Below, in pieces: positions 18,453 through 27,796 of a stretch of 64,000 nt of DNA (the stretch's first letter is position 1; each line of letters starts with the position of its first letter). A model generated the notes under the pieces. That model saw nothing but the letters and a program-made list of their open reading frames with translations. It ran no database searches and was not told the DNA's origin. This DNA is from an uncultured Mollicutes bacterium (GTDB taxonomy: Bacteria; Bacillota_I; Bacilli_A; RFN20; CAG-826), in the NCBI GenBank assembly GCA_900540395.1, contig UQFQ01000002.1:62001-126000 (forward strand). The letters run 5' to 3'. A program made the position numbers and the translations under genes.

Positions 18453-20018
18453 ATGAAGAAAAAGTTTTTATTGGTAAGTGGAGTATTACTTTGTGCGAGT
18501 ATGCTTGTTACTTCTTGTGGAGGTGGAGATGAACCAGGTCCAAATCCTGATCCAAATCCAAATCCTGGTCCAGCTGAGGACATTAATTTAATCGATTCAA
18601 GAGAAGATCTTTTTACTGCTGTTAGTGGTGCTTTAGATGAAAGTGGAAATTTTGTTGCTGATGGAAAAGAAGAAGATTTCCCATCTTTATATGAAGCAGC
18701 TAACTATGTTTTTGATGACTGTGATAATGGCAGTTATGTCAAATTAAAAGGCGATACTGAAAACAATATTTTATATCAAAAGAGAAGTGGACAAGCTGGT
18801 ATTGATGGAGCCATTAAAGATCAATGGTTCTATTATAGAGATGGCAGCACACTTGATGGATATTCAGAATATTTAACTGGTGATACTGATTTCTTCCATG
18901 GCGAAAAAGTTACTCGTTTAATGGCTAGTAGCGCCAATTTAAAATACACATATCAACCTTATGCTTTAATTGCTAGAGAAGGTCATGCTGAAACAACAGC
19001 AGCTTGGAATATTCTTCCACTTATGGATACATCAATTAGATATAATCCAAAGGCTTTCGTTGGTATGAGAAATGAAGTTGTTTCTATTCAATTAAGTGAT
19101 GCTAGAATTAGACCTTCATATAATGAAACTCAAAAAGCAGTACCTACAATTACTCTTTCTACCACCGATTCATTCTTCTGGTCTAACCAAGGTATTTGGA
19201 TGGATACAGATACTGGAAATTGGTATTTTGTCGAAGGTGAAACTCAATCAGATGTCAAATCTTTAACCTATGATTCAATGGAAGGAAACCCTGTTATTTT
19301 AACTTCAACATGGGATGAAGAAAAACAAGAATGGACACCAGATGGTGACATTAAGATGTCTCTTGAATATGTTCAAGATCCTGAGATGGAAGTTTGGCTT
19401 TTTGATTTTTCAATTGAAGTTACAGTCGACGGAGAAACAAAAACTTACGAAAACGTTTATGAAAACATCAACGCTACCGGTAGAGGCACCCCTAGATTAA
19501 ATATTTCTTTAGATATGGTTGCTGCTACTGATGATTATGACGAAACAACCTTTGCTCCTGATTTTATGTCTGGCGCTTATTTTAAAGGTATTAATGTGAC
19601 TGAAGCAAAAGGAACAGTACCTGAAGGATTAACCGATGAAGAATATCAAGGTGATGCTGATATGTGTGGTGTACCAGGAGAAACATATAGTTTCCTTGCA
19701 AAAGATATGGGAGAAGATAATCCATCTGATGTTGAAATCATTTTAGATCACTACGATGCTATTACTTATCATGAAGATATTACAGATAGCGATGTCTTTG
19801 ATATTTCTTATGAACAAAGAGCTAGTGATAAAGCTAGAACTGACGAAGTTGCTGAAGTTGAAAAATTAATTGCTCAAATTCCTGAAGATGCAACAAGTAG
19901 TGATGCAAGCGTTATTAAAGCAAGTGCAAAATATGAACCACTTGAAACAACACAACAAAGATTAATTAGATATTTTGACGGATATACAGCATTAGAAGAC
20001 GCTTTAAATAGAGGTTAA
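18453..20018 (+). CDS. Lipoprotein of unknown function, family member 2
   Basis: 521 aa. The lipobox V-T-S-C-G (Cys about residue 22) is followed by a Gly-Gly-Gly-Asp-Glu-Pro and Pro-Asn-Pro linker. The body has mixed beta and acidic segments, including V-S-I-Q-L-S-D-A-R-I-R-P-S-Y-N-E shared with its neighbours. The C-terminal 80 residues are helical and charged. GAGG lies 8 bases before the ATG and a TATAAT at 18414-18419 could serve as a local -10. Five bases separate it from the next member, so the two are co-transcribed. No enzyme motif was seen. It probably binds a carbohydrate or supports the sugar-binding protein at 21457. Confidence 0.75.
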   Translation: MKKKFLLVSGVLLCASMLVTSCGGGDEPGPNPDPNPNPGPAEDINLIDSREDLFTAVSGALDESGNFVADGKEEDFPSLYEAANYVFDDCDNGSYVKLKGDTENNILYQKRSGQAGIDGAIKDQWFYYRDGSTLDGYSEYLTGDTDFFHGEKVTRLMASSANLKYTYQPYALIAREGHAETTAAWNILPLMDTSIRYNPKAFVGMRNEVVSIQLSDARIRPSYNETQKAVPTITLSTTDSFFWSNQGIWMDTDTGNWYFVEGETQSDVKSLTYDSMEGNPVILTSTWDEEKQEWTPDGDIKMSLEYVQDPEMEVWLFDFSIEVTVDGETKTYENVYENINATGRGTPRLNISLDMVAATDDYDETTFAPDFMSGAYFKGINVTEAKGTVPEGLTDEEYQGDADMCGVPGETYSFLAKDMGEDNPSDVEIILDHYDAITYHEDITDSDVFDISYEQRASDKARTDEVAEVEKLIAQIPEDATSSDASVIKASAKYEPLETTQQRLIRYFDGYTALEDALNRG

Positions 20019-20023
20019 TATCA

Positions 20024-21439
20024 ATGAAACACAAAAGATTTTTATCAATATTATCTCTATCTTTCCTTGCAGCTTGCTCTTTAGCAAGCTGTGGAGGTGG
20101 CGATGAACCAGGACCTGGACCAGGCCCTGATCCAGATCCAACCCCAACTGAACCAACAGTTGAAAATCCTTTAGTAGTTGATGAAATTACAGCTGATAGT
20201 GAAGGCATAAAACTTGTTGCTCCTTTTACCATTTATACAGAAGATGGTGGAACTCCAGAAGAACTTGAATACAATACTGAAACTTTTGATTCTAATGTAT
20301 TCGAGAATATGTATGAAGCAATTAGAGTTGCTGGAGCAAATTCGACTAACGCAAATAAATTACAAGTTCAAGATGCTAATCACACACAAATTTTCATTCG
20401 TCAAAAAGCCAGTAACTGGTTCGTTTTTGATGGACATGATTATGTAGGAACTGATTCTCAAACAACTTGTAAAGAATATATTGATTCTCATCCAGATGCT
20501 TATGGAATTTATGGACAAGGTAGCGGCTATGCCTATCTTGGAAGAGAAGATTATGTTGATGAAATGGAATTAAGTGAATCTCAACTTGAACTTAATGCCG
20601 GTGCTTATAACTATATGTTCTCTAAAAATGGGGTAGGAGCTGGAGAGAGTGGTCAAAACCTCAATGGTTTCTCTTATGTTACGGCAACCGTTAGAATGAG
20701 CGAAATGAGATATCGTCCTGCTAGTGATGGTGATGGATGGAACGCTTATATTTTCATTAACTTAAGAGCTGGTATTATTTCTGACCTTGGCTTGATTGGT
20801 AATTTGATGAGTGACAATACAGTTCAATGGAGACTTGTTAGAAACTGTACATCTACTTCACACGGAACTGCCGGTTTCTTGACTTTCCCAGATAAAGGAA
20901 TTGTCAATCAATCAACAAAATATGATGCAGAAACCGGAGAATATTACGGATTTGATGATCTATATTTTGAAGCTTGTGGCTTAAGTAATGGTTGGCTTTT
21001 AAACATTACTAATTTAAGAACAGGACAAACTTATTCACTTGATGAAAGACATTATCAAAGCGATGGAGTTACTCCTCTTGTTGAAAATCCAGATCCAATT
21101 TATTATCAAGCATTAATTGCTTCTAGCTATTGTCCAGTTGTAGGAAATGTCTGGAACTGGGATTGTGGCGCATCAACTACAAATGTCTTATGGGAAAATA
21201 TCACTATGCAAAGATATGTTGATGATAATATTGAAACATATCGTAATGCAGATGATTCTTTAAAATATAAATTTACCCCTGATAGTGATTATTTAAGAGA
21301 TGGTTATTCACAAGGTGCATTTGCTGCTTCTCATGAATTTGGTGTTTATGAAGAAGATGGTGTTTATGCAAGTGGTGCAACATATAAAAAAGGAGATACA
21401 TACTTATCTCAAAGTGTAAGTTATACTAATCCTTGGTAA
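20024..21439 (+). CDS. Lipoprotein of unknown function, family member 3
   Basis: 471 aa with lipobox L-A-S-C-G (Cys about residue 22) and the same G-G-G-D-E-P start of the mature protein as the previous gene, followed by a Pro/Gly/Asp linker. It carries the family strand as T-V-R-M-S-E-M-R-Y-R-P-A-S-D-G-D-G-W. It is beta-rich (I-F-I-N-L-R-A, Q-W-R-L-V-R-N), suggesting a jelly-roll or lectin-like fold. Strong ribosome-binding site AAAGGAGG for the next gene begins right after its stop, so expression with the ABC binding protein is tight. Function unknown; a carbohydrate-binding accessory role is inferred. Confidence 0.75.
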   Translation: MKHKRFLSILSLSFLAACSLASCGGGDEPGPGPGPDPDPTPTEPTVENPLVVDEITADSEGIKLVAPFTIYTEDGGTPEELEYNTETFDSNVFENMYEAIRVAGANSTNANKLQVQDANHTQIFIRQKASNWFVFDGHDYVGTDSQTTCKEYIDSHPDAYGIYGQGSGYAYLGREDYVDEMELSESQLELNAGAYNYMFSKNGVGAGESGQNLNGFSYVTATVRMSEMRYRPASDGDGWNAYIFINLRAGIISDLGLIGNLMSDNTVQWRLVRNCTSTSHGTAGFLTFPDKGIVNQSTKYDAETGEYYGFDDLYFEACGLSNGWLLNITNLRTGQTYSLDERHYQSDGVTPLVENPDPIYYQALIASSYCPVVGNVWNWDCGASTTNVLWENITMQRYVDDNIETYRNADDSLKYKFTPDSDYLRDGYSQGAFAASHEFGVYEEDGVYASGATYKKGDTYLSQSVSYTNPW

Positions 21440-21456
21440 TAAAGGAGGCCAAATAA

Positions 21457-23127
21457 ATGATGGAAAAAAGATTTTTCTTTGCATTGTTTGCCATAACAAT
21501 GCTCACAGGTGGGAGTTTACTTTCTTGCGGAGAAGCAATTGATCCAACAGGAGATTGGACAATTGATGTTGACGCAACTAAAGGGGATATTACATTAAAT
21601 ACTTACTTCCCAGCTTTTGGTCAAAGTAACGACAAGGTACAAAATGGTTTTATCGCAAATGAACTTGAAAAAATGACGGGTTATAAAGTTACTTATAACC
21701 AGACAAGCGAATCTAATGCAGATAGTCAAGTTCAAGCTATTTTAACTGGAAAAGAGCCAGTTGATGTTTTAAAAATATCGCCTACTTTGTTCAATAACTA
21801 CGTAACTCAAGGATATTTTACTGATTTAACAGAAGGTATTGAAAAGTATGGTGATAACATTAATACCGTTGCTGAAATCAGCGATGAAGAGTGGGAAGCC
21901 TGCACTTATAATGGTAAGGTTTATGCCATTCCTGAAGTTGGACATACTTCAATGGTTAACGTTGCTCTTGTTTGGAACTATGACCATTTAAAAGAAGTTG
22001 GTATAAACAAGATTCCTGAAACAATTTCCGAATTTGATACTGCTGTAAGAGCTCTTCAAGCTCATTTTGGTGAAAATAATGCTAATTATCATGCCTTAGG
22101 TCTTGCTGGAACAAACGCTGAATTCAATCCAATTACCGCAGCATTTGATATGCCAAAGAACTGGTTTGAAAACGAAAATGGCGAACTTGAAAATGCTTTA
22201 TTTAGTGATCGTACCGAAGCTTATTTAAATTATATGCATGGCATTTATGAAGCAAGTTGTTTAGCTCAAGGTTGGTCAACACAAATGGAATCAAGCATCA
22301 TCAATAACTTCGTCAACCAAAATTGTAGCGTTATGAATGTTTCTTATTGGAACGTTACAAACTTAAGACAATCCTGTGTTGCTTCTTATGACTTCCCAGA
22401 AGGCGTTAATACTGACACCAAAAAAACAAATCATGTTTATGGAACTTTAGATCATGAATATGGCTATGCAAGTAGTGACGCAATGATTCAATGGCAAGTC
22501 TACTTAAAAGGCGATGGAACTAACGGAACAAACTATCAAGAAGCTGGCAAATCTCGTGATTCTAAAGGTATTGCTTATTATATTGTTGTTCCTGTTGCTA
22601 GTGCTAAAAGAGCGGCATATTCACTTGATTGGATTAACTCCAAGATGGAAGAAGATGTTTCTCAAATGATGAGTGCTGGAATTGAAGGAACACACTTTGA
22701 ATATTCAACCGCTGATGATAAAGAAGCAGTTAAACTTATTACTGAAGATGGTGAAGAAGAGGAATACGCAAAAATTCTTGATCAATATAGTAATGACATT
22801 TCAGGTATGAGCCAATATCAAACTGGTGTTAATAAAAAAGTAGCTAGAAAATGGTGGCCACTTGCTGAACAAGGTTTTGATGCTTGGTCTGTTCTTGCTC
22901 TTGATGATAGTCGAGTAATTTATGATCCGTTTGCTGTTCACCCAGTTTTACCAAATTTTGCTAGAGTTGACTTAACAGCACAAAATTATGTTATTACTCA
23001 ACTTCAAAATTGCATCAATCAAGGTGGCGATACTTTAGCTAATGCTAGAAATACCTATACCTCAAGATATTGGACTGATACCATCAAAAACGAAGTTAAT
23101 GATTGGTATAAAAGTTCTAAAAACTAA
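21457..23127 (+). CDS. Sugar ABC transporter solute-binding lipoprotein (family 1)
   Basis: 556 aa. The signal ends in a lipobox L-L-S-C-G (Cys about residue 24). The mature part is a two-lobe binding protein: an N-terminal lobe with L-N-T-Y-F-P-A-F-G-Q-S-N-D-K and V-D-V-L-K-I-S-P-T-L, and the usual P-E-V-G-H hinge strand after N-G-K-V-Y-A-I. The length and motifs suit the group that works with LplB/YtcP-type permeases, which follow directly. The ligand is probably an oligosaccharide. AAAGGAGG is a very good ribosome-binding site. Two adjacent ATG codons could start it. Confidence 0.85.
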   Translation: MMEKRFFFALFAITMLTGGSLLSCGEAIDPTGDWTIDVDATKGDITLNTYFPAFGQSNDKVQNGFIANELEKMTGYKVTYNQTSESNADSQVQAILTGKEPVDVLKISPTLFNNYVTQGYFTDLTEGIEKYGDNINTVAEISDEEWEACTYNGKVYAIPEVGHTSMVNVALVWNYDHLKEVGINKIPETISEFDTAVRALQAHFGENNANYHALGLAGTNAEFNPITAAFDMPKNWFENENGELENALFSDRTEAYLNYMHGIYEASCLAQGWSTQMESSIINNFVNQNCSVMNVSYWNVTNLRQSCVASYDFPEGVNTDTKKTNHVYGTLDHEYGYASSDAMIQWQVYLKGDGTNGTNYQEAGKSRDSKGIAYYIVVPVASAKRAAYSLDWINSKMEEDVSQMMSAGIEGTHFEYSTADDKEAVKLITEDGEEEEYAKILDQYSNDISGMSQYQTGVNKKVARKWWPLAEQGFDAWSVLALDDSRVIYDPFAVHPVLPNFARVDLTAQNYVITQLQNCINQGGDTLANARNTYTSRYWTDTIKNEVNDWYKSSKN

Positions 23128-23201
23128 TTAATTGAGTTAATTAAAAACAATTAAAATCTCTACTTAAAAGCAGAAAAGAAATAAAGAAAAGACGTTTGAT
23201 T

Positions 23202-24230
23202 ATGGAAAGTTTTGTTATTGGAAATAAGAAAAGAAAAAAACTAAATAGTAGTTCTTTAAACTACTTTCATCGTGTTGGAGTAAAGATAAAAAAGTATGCT
23301 TCAATCTTCTGGTTTATTTTGCCAGCCATGATTTTAGCCTTTCTTTTTGGTTATGTTCCTTTAATCTTTATTCTTGCTGCTTTTAAGTCTGATTTTATTT
23401 TAGCTATCAACTCGCCTCTAGTTGAACTTTTTAGAAATAACTGGAGTTTTGTGCAGTTTACGAAATTATTTGGGGATAATAGTGAACAATTTTTATTAGC
23501 GTTATCCAATACATTAATCATTAATGTTATTAAAATTTGTCTTGTTTTCCCTTTCTCAATTTTACTTGCAATTATGCTAAGTGAAGTAAAGTCAACATTT
23601 GCAAGTAAACTTATTTTAATTATTTTGTGTCTTCCAAACTTCTTATCATGGCCAACAGTTATTGGTATTTGGAACAACTTATTTAGAGATCAAAATGGTG
23701 TTATTAATAATCTTTTGATGTCGATGGGGTTAATTAAAGAGCCAATCTTCTGGTTTGGCGATAATATTGGAGGAATTGCGGGATTCAACTTGTTCAAGTT
23801 CTTTGCAATTTTAATGGATGCTTGGAAAGGAAGTGGATGGAATTCCATCATGATTTATACAGCTATTATGAGTATTGATAAATCTTACTATGAAGCTAGT
23901 GAAATCGATGGATGTAACAAAGTTAAACAAGTCTGGTATTTAACTCTTCCTTCAATCTTCCCAATTATTGCGCTCATGTTTATCATGAATATAACTTATA
24001 TTTTATCGAGTGGATTTGAACAAATTAATTTATTGGCACAGATTTCTGATCCAAGTTTAAAAGAAAGAATGAAAACACTTGATGTTTATCTTTATGAAGT
24101 GGCCCTTGGTGCAGGAGCGGATATGTCTTTTGCAACGGCTTTAGGTATCTTTAATTCATCAATTTCATTAATCTTAATGCTTGCTGGAAATCAAATAGCA
24201 AAGAAGTTCTTACATAGAGGTTTATGGTAA
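23202..24230 (+). CDS. Sugar ABC transporter permease, LplB type
   Basis: 342 aa from the ATG at 23202 (a TTG two codons earlier is less likely). Six transmembrane segments are expected after a basic N-terminus. The permease EAA loop is present as E-A-S-E-I-D-G-C-N-K-V-K-Q-V-W-Y-L-T-L-P. The family imports oligosaccharides, usually with a YtcP partner and a shared MalK-like ATPase. It follows the binding protein and is separated from the second permease by one base. No ATPase gene lies beside it; the ATPase at 34764 is the natural candidate. Confidence 0.9.
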   Translation: MESFVIGNKKRKKLNSSSLNYFHRVGVKIKKYASIFWFILPAMILAFLFGYVPLIFILAAFKSDFILAINSPLVELFRNNWSFVQFTKLFGDNSEQFLLALSNTLIINVIKICLVFPFSILLAIMLSEVKSTFASKLILIILCLPNFLSWPTVIGIWNNLFRDQNGVINNLLMSMGLIKEPIFWFGDNIGGIAGFNLFKFFAILMDAWKGSGWNSIMIYTAIMSIDKSYYEASEIDGCNKVKQVWYLTLPSIFPIIALMFIMNITYILSSGFEQINLLAQISDPSLKERMKTLDVYLYEVALGAGADMSFATALGIFNSSISLILMLAGNQIAKKFLHRGLW

Positions 24231-24231
24231 T

Positions 24232-25140
24232 ATGAAAAGCCCATTTATTAGTGTTCATAAAAAAAGACTTAAAAAGATCATTAAAAAACCAACTAGTGAT
24301 CGTGTTTTAAGTGGAATTAATATTGCTTTACTTATATTTTTCTGTCTTATTGTTATAATTCCTCTTTTAAACTTATTAGCTTTTGCTTTTTCAACTGGAA
24401 CTAGAAATAGCGAAGTTACTTTTTTACCAGCTGGCTTTACATTTGATATGTTTGCTTATGTCATGAATGATTTTGCTTTCTGGAGAAGTTTAGGTAATAG
24501 TGTAATTATTACCTTTGCTGTAACAATTTTGTCCAATTTGTTTATGGCAATGGCGGCTTACCCACTCTCTAAACCAGATTTTCCATTTAAAAAAGGAATT
24601 CTTGTTTTCTTCATTATTACCATGTTATTTAGCGCTGGTATTGTTCCTTCAGTTTTACTTTTAAGAGGTCTTGGTTTATATGGAACAATTTGGGCAGTTA
24701 TCTTAATTTCAATTAATAACGTCTTCAATATGCTTTTATATAAATCTTTCTTTGAAGGTTTACCAAAAGAAACAATCGAAGCAGCCGAAGTTGATGGAAC
24801 AACAAACTTCCAAATGTTTATTAAAATTGTTCTTCCAATGTCTTTACCTGTCTTTGCTAGTTGCTGTTTCTTCTCAATTGTTGGAACATGGAACTCATAT
24901 AGTGGAGCTTTAATGTTTATTGGAACAACAAGTGATAAAGAAGCTTATTGGTCACTTTCTCTATACATTTATAATCTTTTACAAACAGATCCATCAAACG
25001 ATCCAACTAGTTTCTTAAATATGAATTTAACTAATGTTCAAAGTGCATCAATTGTTATTTCAGTTATACCAATTTTAATAATCTATCCATTTGTTATTCG
25101 TTACATTAAAAGTGGCATTACTTTGGGGAGTGAAAAATAA
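24232..25140 (+). CDS. Sugar ABC transporter permease, YtcP/MalG type
   Basis: 302 aa with six predicted membrane spans and the EAA loop E-A-A-E-V-D-G-T-T-N-F-Q-M-F-I-K-I-V-L-P. With the preceding LplB-type subunit it forms the heterodimeric membrane channel. The start lies one base after the upstream stop, indicating coupled translation. The C-terminal S-G-I-T-L-G-S-E-K is typical of the subfamily. It probably moves the degradation products of the surface glycan enzymes into the cell. Confidence 0.9.
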   Translation: MKSPFISVHKKRLKKIIKKPTSDRVLSGINIALLIFFCLIVIIPLLNLLAFAFSTGTRNSEVTFLPAGFTFDMFAYVMNDFAFWRSLGNSVIITFAVTILSNLFMAMAAYPLSKPDFPFKKGILVFFIITMLFSAGIVPSVLLLRGLGLYGTIWAVILISINNVFNMLLYKSFFEGLPKETIEAAEVDGTTNFQMFIKIVLPMSLPVFASCCFFSIVGTWNSYSGALMFIGTTSDKEAYWSLSLYIYNLLQTDPSNDPTSFLNMNLTNVQSASIVISVIPILIIYPFVIRYIKSGITLGSEK

Positions 25141-25143
25141 AAT

Positions 25144-26271
25144 ATGTTTACGCAAGAAGAAATTAATAAAGCTTATAAATATGTTAAAGAAGATGATGAT
25201 AACTTCTTTAATGATTTTGAAATGGAGTATCATGACCCATATAATGAAAACGAATTTAAGTTTTATGGAAGTGGCGTTATTGAACATAAAACTTTAGGAA
25301 GATTTACTGAAGAAGAAATTAATAAAGTAAAACTAGTTTCTAAAGATGTGCCTTGGTTAGCTACTCAAAGTGCTGGTATTCAAATTCATTTTAAAACTGA
25401 TTCTAGATTAATTACTGTTCGTGCCTTTGAAAATGGAGTTCATGATATGAAAAACATGAACTTTATGGCTCAATGCGGATTTGATTTGTATTACAAAGAA
25501 AATGGGCAATATATTTACCATAACTCAACTTTTGGAAACTATATTGATGCTAAAAAATTCGTTGCAAATCTAGGGGTTTTTAGAGAAAAAAAGGAAAGAG
25601 AAATTGTAATTAATTTACCTCTTTATATAGGGCTAGTAACTCTTGATATTGGACTTGAAAAAGGTTCAATAATTAAACCAAATTGTGACTTAAAGTCAGG
25701 AAGAATAGTTTGCTATGGAACAAGCATTCTTCAAGGAGGATGTGTCTCGCGTCCTGGACTTTGTATAACAAATGTATTATCACGTTATTTTGAAAGAGAA
25801 GTTTTAAATTATGGTTTTAGTGGAGCTGGACTTTTAGAAGAAGAAATTGGTGAAGTTATTGCTAGTCGAGACGATATTAAACTATTAATAATTGATGCTG
25901 AGGCTAATGCTGGTTGCGATAAACGGATGGTCAATAATTTTGAAAAATTTATAAATAAGTTTTATGAAAGATATCCTAATCTTCCAGTTATCGTCATGAA
26001 TAAAACTAAAATGGCTATTGATTCATTTTTACCACGTAACAAAGGAATGAAAATCTTTAATGATCGCTTTTTAAAAGCAATGGTTAATAAATATAAAAGG
26101 AAAGGGAAAGAAATCTATTTCGTAGATAATTACCATATCTTTGATAAACAAGATATTGATAGTAGTGAATTTACTGTTGATGGTGTTCATCCTAATGATA
26201 TGGGAATGCATTTATTGACTAATAGCTATATAAAAGCGATTAAAAAGGTTAAATCTTTAGATTTAAAATAG
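25144..26271 (+). CDS. SGNH hydrolase with GxDLY N-terminal domain
   Basis: 375 aa with no signal peptide, so cytoplasmic. The N-terminal GxDLY domain carries C-G-F-D-L-Y at about 110-115. The SGNH domain has Y-G-T-S-I-L-Q-G-G (Ser194), G-F-S-G-A-G, D-A-E-A-N and a terminal D-G-V-H-P-N-D (Asp346, His349). The family comprises esterases or deacetylases of sugars. Placed after the permeases, it may strip acyl groups from imported oligosaccharides. It starts three bases after the permease, using the ribosome-binding site GGGGAG inside that gene's end. The exact ester is unknown. Confidence 0.8.
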   Translation: MFTQEEINKAYKYVKEDDDNFFNDFEMEYHDPYNENEFKFYGSGVIEHKTLGRFTEEEINKVKLVSKDVPWLATQSAGIQIHFKTDSRLITVRAFENGVHDMKNMNFMAQCGFDLYYKENGQYIYHNSTFGNYIDAKKFVANLGVFREKKEREIVINLPLYIGLVTLDIGLEKGSIIKPNCDLKSGRIVCYGTSILQGGCVSRPGLCITNVLSRYFEREVLNYGFSGAGLLEEEIGEVIASRDDIKLLIIDAEANAGCDKRMVNNFEKFINKFYERYPNLPVIVMNKTKMAIDSFLPRNKGMKIFNDRFLKAMVNKYKRKGKEIYFVDNYHIFDKQDIDSSEFTVDGVHPNDMGMHLLTNSYIKAIKKVKSLDLK

Positions 26272-26282
26272 GGGTGATATTT

Positions 26283-27794
26283 ATGAAAGTTATCGTTGTT
26301 CCTCTTGATGAGAGACCATGCAATTATGAGTATTTGCTTAATCTTCCATTACCAAAAGAGGTAGAACTTGTTTTACCAAGTCGAGATTTACTGTCTAAGA
26401 AAAAAGATGTTTGTAAAATTTACCCTTTGCATGAATGGCTTTTTGACAACGCTAAAGATGCTGATTATTTAGTAGTTTCTTTTGATACACTTTTATATGG
26501 TGGAATAATTCCTTCTCGTTTGCATCATTTAGAACAAGATGAAATTTTAAAAAGAGCTGAAGCAGTTCGTAAAGTTAAAGAAATTAATCCTAAAATTAAA
26601 ATATATGCAAATTGCTTAATTATGAGATGCCCTGCTTATAATTGTGGGGATGAAGAACCAGATTATTTTGATGAATATGGTTATAACATTTTTAGATATG
26701 GTCAACTTCTTGATAAAGAGAAGCAAGGTTTAATTTCACAAAATGAAGTACTTGAAAAAGAGAATTTAACTAAAAAAATACCAAGTGAATATTTAAATGA
26801 TTTTATTTCTAGAAGAAAGAAAAACCTTGAAGCAATTTTAAAAATTTTAACTTATGTTAAAGATGGAATAATTGATTTTTTCATCATTCCACAAGATGAT
26901 TGCAGTGAATATGGATTTACTTCAATTGACCAAAGAAAAGTAAAATCATTTATTAGCAAAAAGAAAATTGATGATAAAGTAGTTATTTATCCTGGAGCTG
27001 ATGAAGTTGGCTTAACTTTAATGGCTCGAGTATTAAATGATTATTATAATTACTCGCTTAAATTTTATGTTTTCTATAGTTCAACTTTAGGAAGCAATTC
27101 AATTCCAATGTTTGAAGATCGACCAATTTCTGAAACAATTAAATATCATATTTATTCCACTAAAGGAGTTATGGTTTCTTCAATTAGTGAAGCGGATATT
27201 TGTTTAGGAATAAATATTGGAAGTGAATTTTTAGATAAACACGATAAACGCTGCCATATCGTTTATGGAAAGAATCGAAATATTCCTTCTTTTGTTGATA
27301 CAATCTCTTACATTTTAAATTCTGGAAAAGTATGTGGAATTGGAGATTGTGCCTATTGTAATGAAGCTGATAAAGAACTCTTAGAGTTTTTAAAAACAAA
27401 AGGATTACTATTTAAGCTTTCTTCTTTTGCTGGTTGGAATACTTCAAGTAACACTTTAGGAACAACAATCTCTAATTTAACAAGCTACTATTATTCAAAA
27501 GATGAAAAAAAGAAAAATATATCTTTAATTAATCGTTATATTGATGATTTTATTTATATGGCGATTGTTAGAGAAAAGTTAATCATGTTTATTGAAGGTG
27601 AAAAGATTAATGGAATTAATTGTTTCAATTTGGGCGAACATAAAAAGCGTTATGAAACAATTGCTAAAGAAATGATTAAAGAAGAAGCTAAAAACTTTTC
27701 TTTAGAACTTAATAATTATATTAAAGATCTTGATGTTAACTTTATCTGGAATCGCACTTTTGAAATTTTACTTCATTTAGAAACTAATTTATAA
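26283..27794 (+). CDS. DUF4127 family protein
   Basis: 503 aa from the ATG at 26283; GGGGTG at 26271 is its ribosome-binding site rather than a start. The opening I-V-V-P-L-D-E-R-P-C-N, then F-D-T-L-L-Y-G-G-I-I-P-S-R and later Y-P-G-A-D-E-V-G-L-T mark DUF4127. The family has no firm biochemical role but is repeatedly found in glycan-use loci of gut bacteria beside ROK kinases and hexosaminidases. The conserved acidic and Arg residues suggest an enzyme acting on a sugar. It is cytoplasmic and in one operon with the ROK gene, two bases away. Confidence 0.85.
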   Translation: MKVIVVPLDERPCNYEYLLNLPLPKEVELVLPSRDLLSKKKDVCKIYPLHEWLFDNAKDADYLVVSFDTLLYGGIIPSRLHHLEQDEILKRAEAVRKVKEINPKIKIYANCLIMRCPAYNCGDEEPDYFDEYGYNIFRYGQLLDKEKQGLISQNEVLEKENLTKKIPSEYLNDFISRRKKNLEAILKILTYVKDGIIDFFIIPQDDCSEYGFTSIDQRKVKSFISKKKIDDKVVIYPGADEVGLTLMARVLNDYYNYSLKFYVFYSSTLGSNSIPMFEDRPISETIKYHIYSTKGVMVSSISEADICLGINIGSEFLDKHDKRCHIVYGKNRNIPSFVDTISYILNSGKVCGIGDCAYCNEADKELLEFLKTKGLLFKLSSFAGWNTSSNTLGTTISNLTSYYYSKDEKKKNISLINRYIDDFIYMAIVREKLIMFIEGEKINGINCFNLGEHKKRYETIAKEMIKEEAKNFSLELNNYIKDLDVNFIWNRTFEILLHLETNL

Positions 27795-27796
27795 AA

